NCBI GenBank assembly: GCA_910587645.1
Contig: CAJUNA010000025.1
Location: 1-37,913 of the forward strand
Origin: an uncultured Oscillospiraceae bacterium
Lineage (GTDB): Bacteria; Bacillota; Clostridia; Oscillospirales; Oscillospiraceae
DNA: 37,913 nt
Direction: 5' to 3'
This document shows positions 24,943-31,883 of the stretch, piece after piece (position 1 is the stretch's first letter; each line of letters begins with the position of its first letter). Made by a program: the position numbers and the translations under genes. The notes under the pieces were generated by a model that saw only the letters and a program-made list of their open reading frames with translations, was not told the DNA's origin and did no database searches.

Positions 24943-26196
24943 TCAATTTTCGCACAGCCCCGCGCCGTGGCGGAGGGCCTTGACCACCGGCAGCTCCTCG
25001 CCGGTCAGGAACCGGATCAGCGCGCCGCCTCCGGTGCAGATATAGCCCATCTTGTCCGTTAAGCCGTATTTTTCCGTGGCCGTGATGCTGTCGCCGCCGC
25101 CCAGGACGGTGTGGGCCTCCGTGTCCGCCAAGGCCTGCCAGACGGCTTTTGTCCCGGCTTCGCTGGGGGCTTGCTCGAATACGCCCATGGGTCCGTTGAC
25201 AAAGACGGTTTTGGCGTTCAAAATGGCTTCCCGGTAGGTTTTCGCCGCATTGCCGCCAATGTCTACGGCGGCAATGTCCGCCGGGATTTCACCGATGGCG
25301 GCTTCGCGGCGCGCGCCGTTTTCTACCCATGCCAGATCCTCCGGCAGGGTTATTTTTTTGCCATATTGGGCGTACAGCCCCTTGGCCTTTTCCAGATAAT
25401 CGCCGTAGTTGGCGTTTATGATAAAGTCCAGGCTGCCCTGGCCGGTTTCTTTGCCCAGTGCCGCCAGGAAAATGTTGGACACCAGGCCGCCGGTGAGAAT
25501 CTGGTCCGCTACGCCCCGCTCCAGGACCGTTTTCATCATCAGGAAAGCGTCGGAAATCTTTGCCCCTCCCAGGACGAACACGCAGGGGCGGGCGGGGGCC
25601 TCCATGACCTGGGAGACGGTGCAGAACTCCTTTTCAAACAGCCGCCCCATGTAGGAGGGGAGAACCTGCTCAAAGCCGCACAGGCTGGGCTGGTCCCGAT
25701 GGGCGGCGGCGAAGGCATCGCACACGTACAAGTCCGCCAGGGGCGCCAGCTTTTCTACCAGGAGGGTTTTGGCCTGCTGCCCATGGGTCAGGCGGAGCTT
25801 CATTTCAAAAAGGGTCTGCTCCTCCGCCACAAAGCGGACATTGTCCAAAAGCAGGATCCCGCCGTTTTGGAGCTTCTGGATTTCACTGCGGGCGGCGGGG
25901 CCACAGACATCGTCAATCCATTTCACTTCCCGCCCCAGCAGCTCTCCGAGGACCTTGGCGTGGGGACGGGTGGTATAGTAGTTTTTGTATTCGATGTCGC
26001 TGCCCTGGTGGGCCAGGAGGACCACTTTCGCGCCCTTGTCCGCAAGCTCCTTGACGGTGGGGACGCAGGCGGCGAGACGGTTGATGCTCTTTAAGGTGCC
26101 TTTTTCCCGGTCTACAGGTTGGTTGATGTCTACCCGGCAGAGGACGGTTTTGCCCTCCACCTGGGCTTCATCCAGGGTTTTGATGCCAAAACGCAT
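24943..26196 (-). CDS. pgk: Archaeal-type phosphoglycerate kinase homologue with altered phosphate site
   Basis: The 417-residue protein resembles archaeal PGKs more than the usual bacterial form: CRVDINQP (D23, N25), LLAHQG, AFAAAHRDQPSLCGF, VFVLGGAKISD, NGPMGVFE, LGGGDSITA and CTGGGALIRFLTGEELPV. Catalytic-side residues are kept (D23, N25, R40, H63, R121, R167). The basic residue after HQG or HLG, which in PGK helps hold the 3-phosphate of phosphoglycerate (Arg in bacteria, Arg or Lys in archaea), is Ser (S66). A substrate whose tail is not a phosphate would fit this change. In the route proposed here it would make ATP and D-malate from malyl phosphate; ordinary glycolysis remains possible. 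Confidence 0.88.
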   Translation of the reverse strand: MRFGIKTLDEAQVEGKTVLCRVDINQPVDREKGTLKSINRLAACVPTVKELADKGAKVVLLAHQGSDIEYKNYYTTRPHAKVLGELLGREVKWIDDVCGPAARSEIQKLQNGGILLLDNVRFVAEEQTLFEMKLRLTHGQQAKTLLVEKLAPLADLYVCDAFAAAHRDQPSLCGFEQVLPSYMGRLFEKEFCTVSQVMEAPARPCVFVLGGAKISDAFLMMKTVLERGVADQILTGGLVSNIFLAALGKETGQGSLDFIINANYGDYLEKAKGLYAQYGKKITLPEDLAWVENGARREAAIGEIPADIAAVDIGGNAAKTYREAILNAKTVFVNGPMGVFEQAPSEAGTKAVWQALADTEAHTVLGGGDSITATEKYGLTDKMGYICTGGGALIRFLTGEELPVVKALRHGAGLCEN

Positions 26197-26208
26197 AGTA
26201 TTCTCCTT

Positions 26209-26226
26209 CCGCGCCAGGGGGCGCGG
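26209..26226 (-). other. Intercistronic hairpin next to the pgk ribosome site
   Basis: CCGCGCC (26209-26215) and GGCGCGG (26220-26226) form a 7-bp stem between the gap stop and the pgk start. On the minus strand it ends immediately before AAGGAG, the pgk ribosome site, so it could tune translation or protect the downstream mRNA after processing. Confidence 0.5.
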
Positions 26227-26234
26227 GCCTTTTT

Positions 26235-27287
26235 TTACTTGAAGCGGCCGATGCGCAGGTACTTGTTGGTCTCGGCGGTGCCCGTCTCACGGGTGGGCTG
26301 CATCTCCATGGCCGCGCGGATGGCGTCCATGGTCTCAGGGATGGTGACGCTCTCCTGGGGGATGTTGATGGCGTACATGATGTCATCGCCGCTCTCTACA
26401 ATGCTGTCCTCCCACAGGCCGATTTCGTACATGTCGCCCCGGCGGTTGCCCAGGTCCCGGGCGTACTTGAACAGGCTGGCGTTGCCCAGGAAGCCCTCGT
26501 CAATGGTCACCGTGCGGATGCGGGGATGGGCGCGGAAGGCTTCCAACGCCTGCTCCCGGGTGATCTTCTTCCCGTCCTTGCCGGACGCCAGGACGGTGAT
26601 GATATGCCCGTGGGTTACCGGCGTATGTACCAGGATGCCCGTGGCCTCGACGTGGGGCATAATGGTCATCAGATCCACCGCCTGATGGCTGGGGGCCTTG
26701 TCGATTTGCAGGGCGTTGGTCAGGCCACGGTGATAGTCGCCCGGATCCGCTACCCGGCGGATGATGGTGATGGCGACCTTCTCCACGCCTACCGCGCGGT
26801 CCAGGCAGTCTACCGTGCGGATCAGGCCGGTGGTGTTGCAGCTTGTCAGCTTCAGGTACTTCTGGCCCAGGCCCTTTTCATAGTTTGCGTAGCCGTGGAA
26901 AAATACATCGGCCACGGAGTTCTTCTCGCCGCCCTGGAAAATGGCCTTTACCCCCATCTTCCCGTACAGCTCCTTGTTCTTCGCCCCTACGCCGCCGGGG
27001 GAGGAGTCCAGCATGATGTCCACCTTGCCGCACAAGTCCTCGAAGGAACCGGCGACAGGAATGTCCAGCGCGTCAAACTTCGCCTTGTCCGCGCCGCCTA
27101 CCAGATACAGATTGTACTTGACGTTGTTGGCGCCGGCCATGCCGTTCTCACGCAGGGCCCGGATTGCCAGGGTGGGCGCAAGGTCCGCAATGCCGACCAG
27201 TTCCATGTCCCCCTGCATCGCTACACCGTCCGCCAGACGCTGGCCGATGGTGCCGTAACCCGCTACGCCAACTCTTACCTTCGCCAT
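26235..27287 (-). CDS. Archaeal type II glyceraldehyde-3-phosphate dehydrogenase homologue
   Basis: The start is ATG 27287, 8 bp behind GGAGG. The 350-residue protein matches archaeal type II GAPDH rather than bacterial GapA: VGVAGYGTIGQRLADGV, SSPGGVGAKNKELY, AIFQGGEK, the nucleophile in TSCNTTGLIR (C150), RRVADP (177-182) and a histidine at 226 aligned with the archaeal catalytic His. Two loops that are nearly fixed in archaeal enzymes differ: PSHHGPDV is PSHQAVDL (199-206), and the PTTLMHxH segment is HTPVTHGH. This suggests a different substrate tail. It is the first gene of the long run and would make an acyl phosphate for the PGK homologue. A role in oxidising malic semialdehyde is my inference. 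Confidence 0.87.
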   Translation of the reverse strand: MAKVRVGVAGYGTIGQRLADGVAMQGDMELVGIADLAPTLAIRALRENGMAGANNVKYNLYLVGGADKAKFDALDIPVAGSFEDLCGKVDIMLDSSPGGVGAKNKELYGKMGVKAIFQGGEKNSVADVFFHGYANYEKGLGQKYLKLTSCNTTGLIRTVDCLDRAVGVEKVAITIIRRVADPGDYHRGLTNALQIDKAPSHQAVDLMTIMPHVEATGILVHTPVTHGHIITVLASGKDGKKITREQALEAFRAHPRIRTVTIDEGFLGNASLFKYARDLGNRRGDMYEIGLWEDSIVESGDDIMYAINIPQESVTIPETMDAIRAAMEMQPTRETGTAETNKYLRIGRFK

Positions 27288-27350
27288 AATTTTGTCCTCC
27301 AATTTCGAATTTTGCCGTCTGGAGAGAGTCCGTGTCCACAGGCTCCAACG

Positions 27351-27398
27351 CAAACGTTTTTACATGATGATTGTAGCATTTCTTCGTCTGCCTGTCAA
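27351..27398 (-). promoter_or_regulatory. Promoter of the gap-to-iolG run
   Basis: On the minus strand TTGACA (27393-27398), a 17-bp spacer and TACAAT (27370-27375) form a near-perfect promoter. Just inside the transcript AAACGTTT (27352-27359), within TAAAAACGTTTGCG, resembles a LacI/CcpA-type half-palindrome and may be a catabolite-repression site; that reading is weak (about 11 of 14 consensus positions). Confidence 0.8.
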
Positions 27399-27415
27399 TT
27401 TCAAATGTGAGATCT

Positions 27416-27451
27416 TTGGTAATTTTATTTGTTTACACAATAACTTACCAA
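27416..27451. promoter_or_regulatory. Candidate DeoR operator between the divergent promoters
   Basis: TTGGTAA (27416-27422) and TTACCAA (27445-27451) form a 7-bp inverted repeat with a 22-bp AT-rich centre. It sits between the two -35 boxes of the divergent promoters, so one bound regulator could control both. DeoR proteins often use spaced repeats. Assignment to the adjacent DeoR protein is by position. Confidence 0.6.
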
Positions 27452-27465
27452 CTTTTTTAAAATAG

Positions 27466-27494
27466 TTGACAATTTCCTTCGGCTGCGGTATAGT
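27466..27494 (+). promoter_or_regulatory. Promoter of the deoR operon
   Basis: TTGACA (27466-27471), a 17-bp spacer and TATAGT (27489-27494) drive the plus-strand operon beginning with the DeoR gene. Confidence 0.87.
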
Positions 27495-27535
27495 GTATAC
27501 AGCAGATTTTTCCGGGAAGGGAGGGAGGCACGCTT

Positions 27536-28294
27536 ATGCGGGATGGGCGCATGAAACAGATTGAGGCGCTGGTAGCCAGGCGGGAAACCGTCTCCATGGA
27601 GGAGCTGCGCCGTACCTTCGGCGTGTCGATGAACACCATCCGCGCCGATGTGGCCAAACTGGTGGAGGGCGGCGCGGTGGAAAAGGTCTACGGCGGCGTC
27701 AGGGCCGTCCGGAAACAGGAAGTCCCCCTTTTTACCCACCGCATGGAGCTGCATACCCAAGAGAAAAAACGCATCGCCCGCTATGCCCAAAAGCTGGTAC
27801 GGGACGGGGACATCCTCTACATCGACGCGGGGACGACTGCCATGCACCTGATCGACTGCCTGGACCCGGCGAAGCATGTGACCGTAGTGACCGGGAACCT
27901 CTACGTGGTGGGCAGGGCCTACGCTAAGCCCCATGTGGATTTGATCGTCCTGCCGGGCGGCATGAACCGGCGGACCAATTCCGTGGCCGATGGGGGGACC
28001 TTGGAGTTTTTGGCCCGCTACCGGTGCGGGAAGGCCTTTATGGGCGCTTCCGGCGTGTCCCCGGATGGAAGGCTTAACGTCTCCACTTATATGGAATACG
28101 AACTGAAAAAACTGGCTGTGGAACAGAGCCAGCAGGCTTTCCTCCTGCTGGACGGCAGTAAGTTTGGCGGGAACAGCCTGCTCTCCTACGGCGCGCTGGA
28201 GGATATGGAGGAAATTATTACCGATATTTACTGCCCGCAGGAGGTCCGGGAGCAATGCGCCCGGAAAGGCGTTAAATTGACTGTGATTGAATAG
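27536..28294 (+). CDS. DeoR/GlpR-family repressor, probable regulator of the inositol run
   Basis: The 252-residue protein has the DeoR winged helix at residues 6-55 (SMEELRRTFGVSMNTIRADV, then a GG turn and VEKVYGG) and a C-terminal sugar-phosphate-sensing domain with DGDILYIDAGTT and the DGSKFG phrase. It is transcribed divergently from the gap-to-iolG run, with a shared operator candidate between them, the same logic as IolR in Bacillus. DeoR proteins respond to phosphorylated intermediates. If no DKG phosphate is formed here, the effector could be xylulose 5-phosphate or another intermediate. ATG 27536 follows GGGAGGGAGG. Confidence 0.9.
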   Translation: MRDGRMKQIEALVARRETVSMEELRRTFGVSMNTIRADVAKLVEGGAVEKVYGGVRAVRKQEVPLFTHRMELHTQEKKRIARYAQKLVRDGDILYIDAGTTAMHLIDCLDPAKHVTVVTGNLYVVGRAYAKPHVDLIVLPGGMNRRTNSVADGGTLEFLARYRCGKAFMGASGVSPDGRLNVSTYMEYELKKLAVEQSQQAFLLLDGSKFGGNSLLSYGALEDMEEIITDIYCPQEVREQCARKGVKLTVIE

Positions 28295-28305
28295 GAGGAT
28301 GACCC

Positions 28306-28983
28306 ATGTACCGGATCGAAACCCATTTGCATACAACCCACTCCAGTGAGTGCGGCTGGCTAGACGCCGCCGCGTTGGCGGAAGCCTATCAGAAGGCCGG
28401 TTATGCCGCGCTGGCTATTACCGACCACTACAACCGGGATACTTTTCAGTACCTTAACGTTGATACCACCGCTCCGGGGGATAAGGTGGGGGCGTTCCTG
28501 AATGGGTACGATAAGCTGCGGGACGCCTGCGGAGAACGGGGTATTGCCGTCTATAAAGGTGCGGAGCTGCGGTTTGATGAGTGCTGCAACGACTACCTGC
28601 TGTACAATTATCCCAACGAGCTGCTGGAGGACCCGGAAAAGGTGTTCCGAATGGGTATCGCCGCTTTCGCCCCCCTGGCACGGGAAGCGGGGGCGCTGCT
28701 GGTCCAGGCACACCCCTACCGGAAAAAATGCACCCCCGCCTTCGCCTGCTACCTGGACGGGGTGGAGGTCCTGAACCTGAACCCCAGGCACGACAGCCGC
28801 AACGACCGGGCGGAGGAATACGCCGCCCTCCATGGGCTGCTGCGTACCGGCGGCTCCGACTGCCACCGGAGCGAGGATATCGCCGCGGGAGGGATCCTGG
28901 CGGAGGAGCTGCCGGAGGATACGGCTGGGTTCGTCCGGCTGCTCCGGTCCGGGAAATATACGATCATTGGGAAAAATGGATAA
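28306..28983 (+). CDS. PHP-domain phosphoesterase
   Basis: The 225-residue protein shows the four PHP metal motifs in order: THLHT (H7, H9), AITDHYN, GAE and QAHPYR, and ends with GGSDCH. PHP enzymes are trinuclear metal phosphoesterases; small stand-alone members act on histidinol phosphate, nucleoside phosphates or similar. It is 11 bp downstream of the DeoR gene behind AGGAGG and is followed by a strong hairpin. Its place in the operon divergent from the inositol genes suggests removal of a sugar or acyl phosphate in that pathway; the substrate is unknown. Confidence 0.88.
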   Translation: MYRIETHLHTTHSSECGWLDAAALAEAYQKAGYAALAITDHYNRDTFQYLNVDTTAPGDKVGAFLNGYDKLRDACGERGIAVYKGAELRFDECCNDYLLYNYPNELLEDPEKVFRMGIAAFAPLAREAGALLVQAHPYRKKCTPAFACYLDGVEVLNLNPRHDSRNDRAEEYAALHGLLRTGGSDCHRSEDIAAGGILAEELPEDTAGFVRLLRSGKYTIIGKNG

Positions 28984-29001
28984 AAGCCGCGCATAATAGG
29001 G

Positions 29002-29048
29002 CCGTCCCTCCGCATAGGATGTAGTAAAAACTGCGGAGGGACGGTTTT
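29002..29048 (+). promoter_or_regulatory. 13-bp hairpin that is both terminator-like and hides a ribosome site
   Basis: CCGTCCCTCCGCA (29002-29014) and TGCGGAGGGACGG (29032-29044) pair perfectly around a 17-nt loop and are followed by TTTT. The 3' arm contains GGAGGG (29035-29040), the ribosome site of the 40-codon ORF that begins at 29049. The structure could stop transcription after the PHP gene, or shut off translation of the peptide when folded. Confidence 0.7.
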
Positions 29049-29171
29049 ATGATGAAAAAAGATCGGTTTATCGTGTTTTTGCTGCGCAGAAGGTATCTGC
29101 TGATGGCGCTGGCTATCGTGCTGGCGGCAGTGATGTTCGCGGCGGCATGCCTGCCGGATTTCCTGATGTAG
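29049..29171 (+). CDS. 40-residue single-helix membrane peptide
   Basis: ATG 29049 lies 8 bp after GGAGGG. The peptide begins MMKKDRFIVFLLRRRYLLM, continues into a hydrophobic helix rich in Ala, Val and Leu, has one cysteine (FAAAC) and stops at 29171. The basic N-terminus plus one helix suggests an inner-membrane peptide with its C-terminus outside. Its ribosome site is buried in a 13-bp hairpin. It lies between the PHP gene and the pfk promoter. It is too short to classify; a lipoprotein-like or toxin-like peptide are both possible. Confidence 0.5.
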   Translation: MMKKDRFIVFLLRRRYLLMALAIVLAAVMFAAACLPDFLM

Positions 29172-29202
29172 GGGCCGGTGTGATATTTTTCCCGGAGGAC
29201 GC

Positions 29203-29231
29203 TTGACAGGGAGGGGCGGGGCATATAAAAT
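29203..29231 (+). promoter_or_regulatory. Promoter of the phosphofructokinase gene
   Basis: TTGACA (29203-29208), a 17-bp spacer and TAAAAT (29226-29231) give pfk its own promoter in addition to any read-through from the deoR operon. Confidence 0.75.
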
Positions 29232-29292
29232 AGTGGAGGGTCTGCCTGCGCGTGGGGACAGGCCGCCTACTACATCTTTCGGGAGGAAGCAT

Positions 29293-30300
29293 ATGGAAAA
29301 ACAGGTGAAACGGATTGGCGTACTGACCAGCGGCGGCGACGCCCCCGGTATGAACGCCGCCGTGCGCGGCGTTGTGCGCGCCGCGCTCAGCCGCGGCATC
29401 GACTGCGTGGGCATCCGGAGAGGTTGGAACGGTCTGATCAACAGCGATTTTATCCGCATGGATACCTCTTCGGTCAGCCATATTATCAATAAGGGTGGCA
29501 CCCTGCTCTATACTGCCCGCAGTGAGGAGTTCCGCCATGTATCCGGCCAGGATAAGGCTTTGGCGACCTGCAAGCTGCTGGGGTTGGACGCCATTGTGGC
29601 GATCGGCGGAGACGGCACCTTCCGGGGCGCGCTGGCCCTGTCCCGCAGGGCCGCCGAGAAGGGCTATCAGCTCCAGGTAGCCGGGATCCCCGCCACCATC
29701 GACAACGACATTGGATGTTCTTTTTATACCATCGGTTTTGACACCGCCTGCAACACCGCCATCGAGTGCATTGACAAGCTGCGGGATACCATGCAGTCCC
29801 ATGAACGCTGCTCCGTGGTGGAGGTCATGGGCCGCCATGCGGGGTATCTGGCGCTGTATGTCGGCATCTCCGTGGGCGCTACCGCTGTGCTGATTCCTGA
29901 GCGGGAGCTGGACTTCGAGCGGGATGTGGTGGAGAAAATCCGCCGCGCGCGGCTGGCTGGTACGACCCATTACATGGTCGTGGTGGCCGAGGGCGCGGGC
30001 AATACAATGGAAATCAGCCAGCAGATCCGGGACGAAATCGGCCTGGATCCCAGAGTGACGGTGCTGGGCCACATCCAGCGGGGCGGCGCGCCGTCCGCCA
30101 GAGACCGGGAGACCGCCAGCCGGATGGGCTATACCGCCGTGGAAGCGATTGCCGCGAACAGCGGCAACTGTGTGGTCGCTACGCGGGAGGGGCATTTGGT
30201 CGTCCTGGATATGGAAAAAGCCCTGGCCATGACCAAGGAGTTTAATATGGAGCGGTATGATATCCTGGAGGCATTGACCAACAATCCCGGGATCCATTGA
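29293..30300 (+). CDS. pfkA: ATP-dependent 6-phosphofructokinase
   Basis: The start is ATG 29293 behind GGGAGGAAG. The 335-residue enzyme has GVLTSGGDAPGMNAAVRG at its N-terminus, AIGGDGTFRGA (the glycine after GGD favours ATP over pyrophosphate), PATIDNDI with the catalytic aspartates, MGRHAGYLAL and GHIQRGGAPSARDR. The residue before TIDND is alanine, not the glycine of most ATP enzymes nor the lysine of pyrophosphate enzymes. It phosphorylates fructose 6-phosphate in glycolysis. Beside a split transketolase it would help return pentose-phosphate products to glycolysis. A hairpin terminator follows. Confidence 0.93.
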   Translation: MEKQVKRIGVLTSGGDAPGMNAAVRGVVRAALSRGIDCVGIRRGWNGLINSDFIRMDTSSVSHIINKGGTLLYTARSEEFRHVSGQDKALATCKLLGLDAIVAIGGDGTFRGALALSRRAAEKGYQLQVAGIPATIDNDIGCSFYTIGFDTACNTAIECIDKLRDTMQSHERCSVVEVMGRHAGYLALYVGISVGATAVLIPERELDFERDVVEKIRRARLAGTTHYMVVVAEGAGNTMEISQQIRDEIGLDPRVTVLGHIQRGGAPSARDRETASRMGYTAVEAIAANSGNCVVATREGHLVVLDMEKALAMTKEFNMERYDILEALTNNPGIH

Positions 30301-30311
30301 GCTATTGCGGA

Positions 30312-30340
30312 GGGGGGAGCGGCTTACCGCTCCCCCCTTG
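30312..30340 (+). terminator. Hairpin terminator after pfkA
   Basis: GGGGGGAGCGG (30312-30322) and CCGCTCCCCCC (30327-30337) form an 11-bp stem with a CTTA loop, followed by the short TTGTG. The weak T-run makes it an imperfect intrinsic terminator. The sequence 30341-30457 holds only the leader of the next gene. Confidence 0.7.
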
Positions 30341-30457
30341 TGAATCTCCGCGATATTTTATGTGTGCCGCCTGCCCCGGTTACTGCACCATCAGCAGATG
30401 GAATAGTGGACACCGGGAACCACGGTGAAAAATACTACGATACAGGGGGTCATTATT

Positions 30458-31870
30458 TTGTTTGAATTGATCGACCGGGTAAAGCCCGGGCTGAAAAAAC
30501 TGGTCGCCACATTGCGGGAAACTTACCCCTACGCCTCTGTCCTGGCGGTAGCGGATGAGTGCCGCACCTGGGTTGTCAACAGCAGCGGCGTGAATATCGC
30601 CCCTTCCGGGCGCAGGGGCGGCACCGGCTATGTGCTCCGCGTGTTTGATGGCATGGGCTGCGCCGAGTACTCCTTCAACGAGTTTTCGGAGGAAAAAATC
30701 CCCGCGCTCTGCGGCATCCTGGCCCGCCGGCTGGCGGAGCAGAAGGAGGCGCTGAAGGGATTCGCGCCGCTGCCGACTCCCGTGCCTGCCGATGAACCCG
30801 CCCAGCTGCGGAAATGCTCCGCCTGGCGGATCCATCCCAAGGATATGGGCGATGAGGCCATTGTAGAAAAATTGACCGCGCTGCGGAAAAAGGCCCTGGC
30901 CTACGATGGGCGCATCCTGGACGCCCAGGCCAACATCTCTTACCGGGCCTTCCGGAAGCTGTTCCTGTCGGAAAACCGCGACCTGGATCAGACCATTATG
31001 TGGACGGCCGCTTCCATGGTGGCCATGGCCGCCCGGGGGCAGGAAATCAAAATAGCCTACCACCCCTTCTCCGCCCTGGGCGGCGCGGAGGTGCTGGAGG
31101 ATATGGATAAGGACGTGGAAACCGTTGCGGGGGAAGCCCTGGAGCTGCTGGACAGCCAGCCGGTTATCCCAGGCGAGTATGAGTGCGTCTGCGGCCCCGA
31201 TACCACCGGCATGATCGTCCACGAGGCCTTCGGACACGGCGTGGAAATGGACATGTTCGTCAAAGACCGGGCTCTGGCCCGGCAGTACGTGGGCGAATAT
31301 GTGGCCAGCCCTTTGGTTACCATGCACGATGGCAGCGCCGTGGAGCAGGCCGCTACCATGTTCTTCGATGATGAAGGAACCCTCACCGGCGACACGGTTA
31401 TTATCGGCAAGGGCATACTTAAAGGCGGCATGTGCGACGCCCTCAGCGCCGCGCGGCTGGGCGTGGCCCCCACCGGCAACGGGCGGCGGGAGAGCTATGA
31501 GCGCAAGGCTTATACCCGCATGACGAATACCTATTTCCAGGGCGGCGAGGCTACCCCGGAGGAGATGATCGCCTCCATCAAGGACGGCTTTTTGCTGGAA
31601 TCCCCCGCCAGCGGTATGGAGGATCCGAAAAACTGGGGCATCCAGTGCATGGTTACCACCGCCAGGGAGATTAAGGACGGGAAGCTGACGGGGAAGATCT
31701 TCTCCCCGATCGTGCTCACCGGGTATGTGCCGGATCTGCTCAAGAGCGTGACCATGATGAGCAAGACGCCCGTCCTCAGCGGCAGCGGCTTCTGCGGCAA
31801 GGGCTACAAGGAGTGGGTCAAGGTTTCCGACGGCGGCCCGTATATGAAGGCCCGCATCCGGTTGGGCTGA
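30458..31870 (+). CDS. tldD: TldD-type zinc metalloprotease subunit
   Basis: I choose the TTG at 30458, 8 bp after AGGGGGT; a GTG at 30425 is possible but has no ribosome site. The 470-residue protein belongs to the TldD/PmbA family. It has the zinc motif HEAFGHGVEMD (H255, E256, H260) that marks the catalytic TldD subunit, followed by a beta-rich domain with the typical GxGxxR and MTNTYF stretches. TldD works with TldE as a cytoplasmic peptidase that trims unfolded peptides and some ribosomally made natural products. The partner gene starts 13 bp downstream. No peptide-natural-product precursor is visible nearby. Confidence 0.9.
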   Translation: MFELIDRVKPGLKKLVATLRETYPYASVLAVADECRTWVVNSSGVNIAPSGRRGGTGYVLRVFDGMGCAEYSFNEFSEEKIPALCGILARRLAEQKEALKGFAPLPTPVPADEPAQLRKCSAWRIHPKDMGDEAIVEKLTALRKKALAYDGRILDAQANISYRAFRKLFLSENRDLDQTIMWTAASMVAMAARGQEIKIAYHPFSALGGAEVLEDMDKDVETVAGEALELLDSQPVIPGEYECVCGPDTTGMIVHEAFGHGVEMDMFVKDRALARQYVGEYVASPLVTMHDGSAVEQAATMFFDDEGTLTGDTVIIGKGILKGGMCDALSAARLGVAPTGNGRRESYERKAYTRMTNTYFQGGEATPEEMIASIKDGFLLESPASGMEDPKNWGIQCMVTTAREIKDGKLTGKIFSPIVLTGYVPDLLKSVTMMSKTPVLSGSGFCGKGYKEWVKVSDGGPYMKARIRLG

Positions 31871-31883
31871 TGGAGGTGTGGAC

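Noticed and set aside
14416..27287. Reading the run as a standard myo-inositol operon with unrelated glycolysis genes
   Set aside because: Possible, but it leaves LarA, malic enzyme, split transketolase and the altered GAPDH/PGK unexplained and lacks IolC, IolJ and IolA. I keep it as the main alternative to the proposed route.
27425..28336. 303-codon minus-strand frame opposite the DeoR gene
   Set aside because: It is the mirror of a well-supported DeoR gene, has no recognisable motif and would run through the divergent promoter region.
30425..30457. GTG start for TldD
   Set aside because: No ribosome site precedes it, whereas TTG 30458 has AGGGGG at the right distance. It is not fully excluded.
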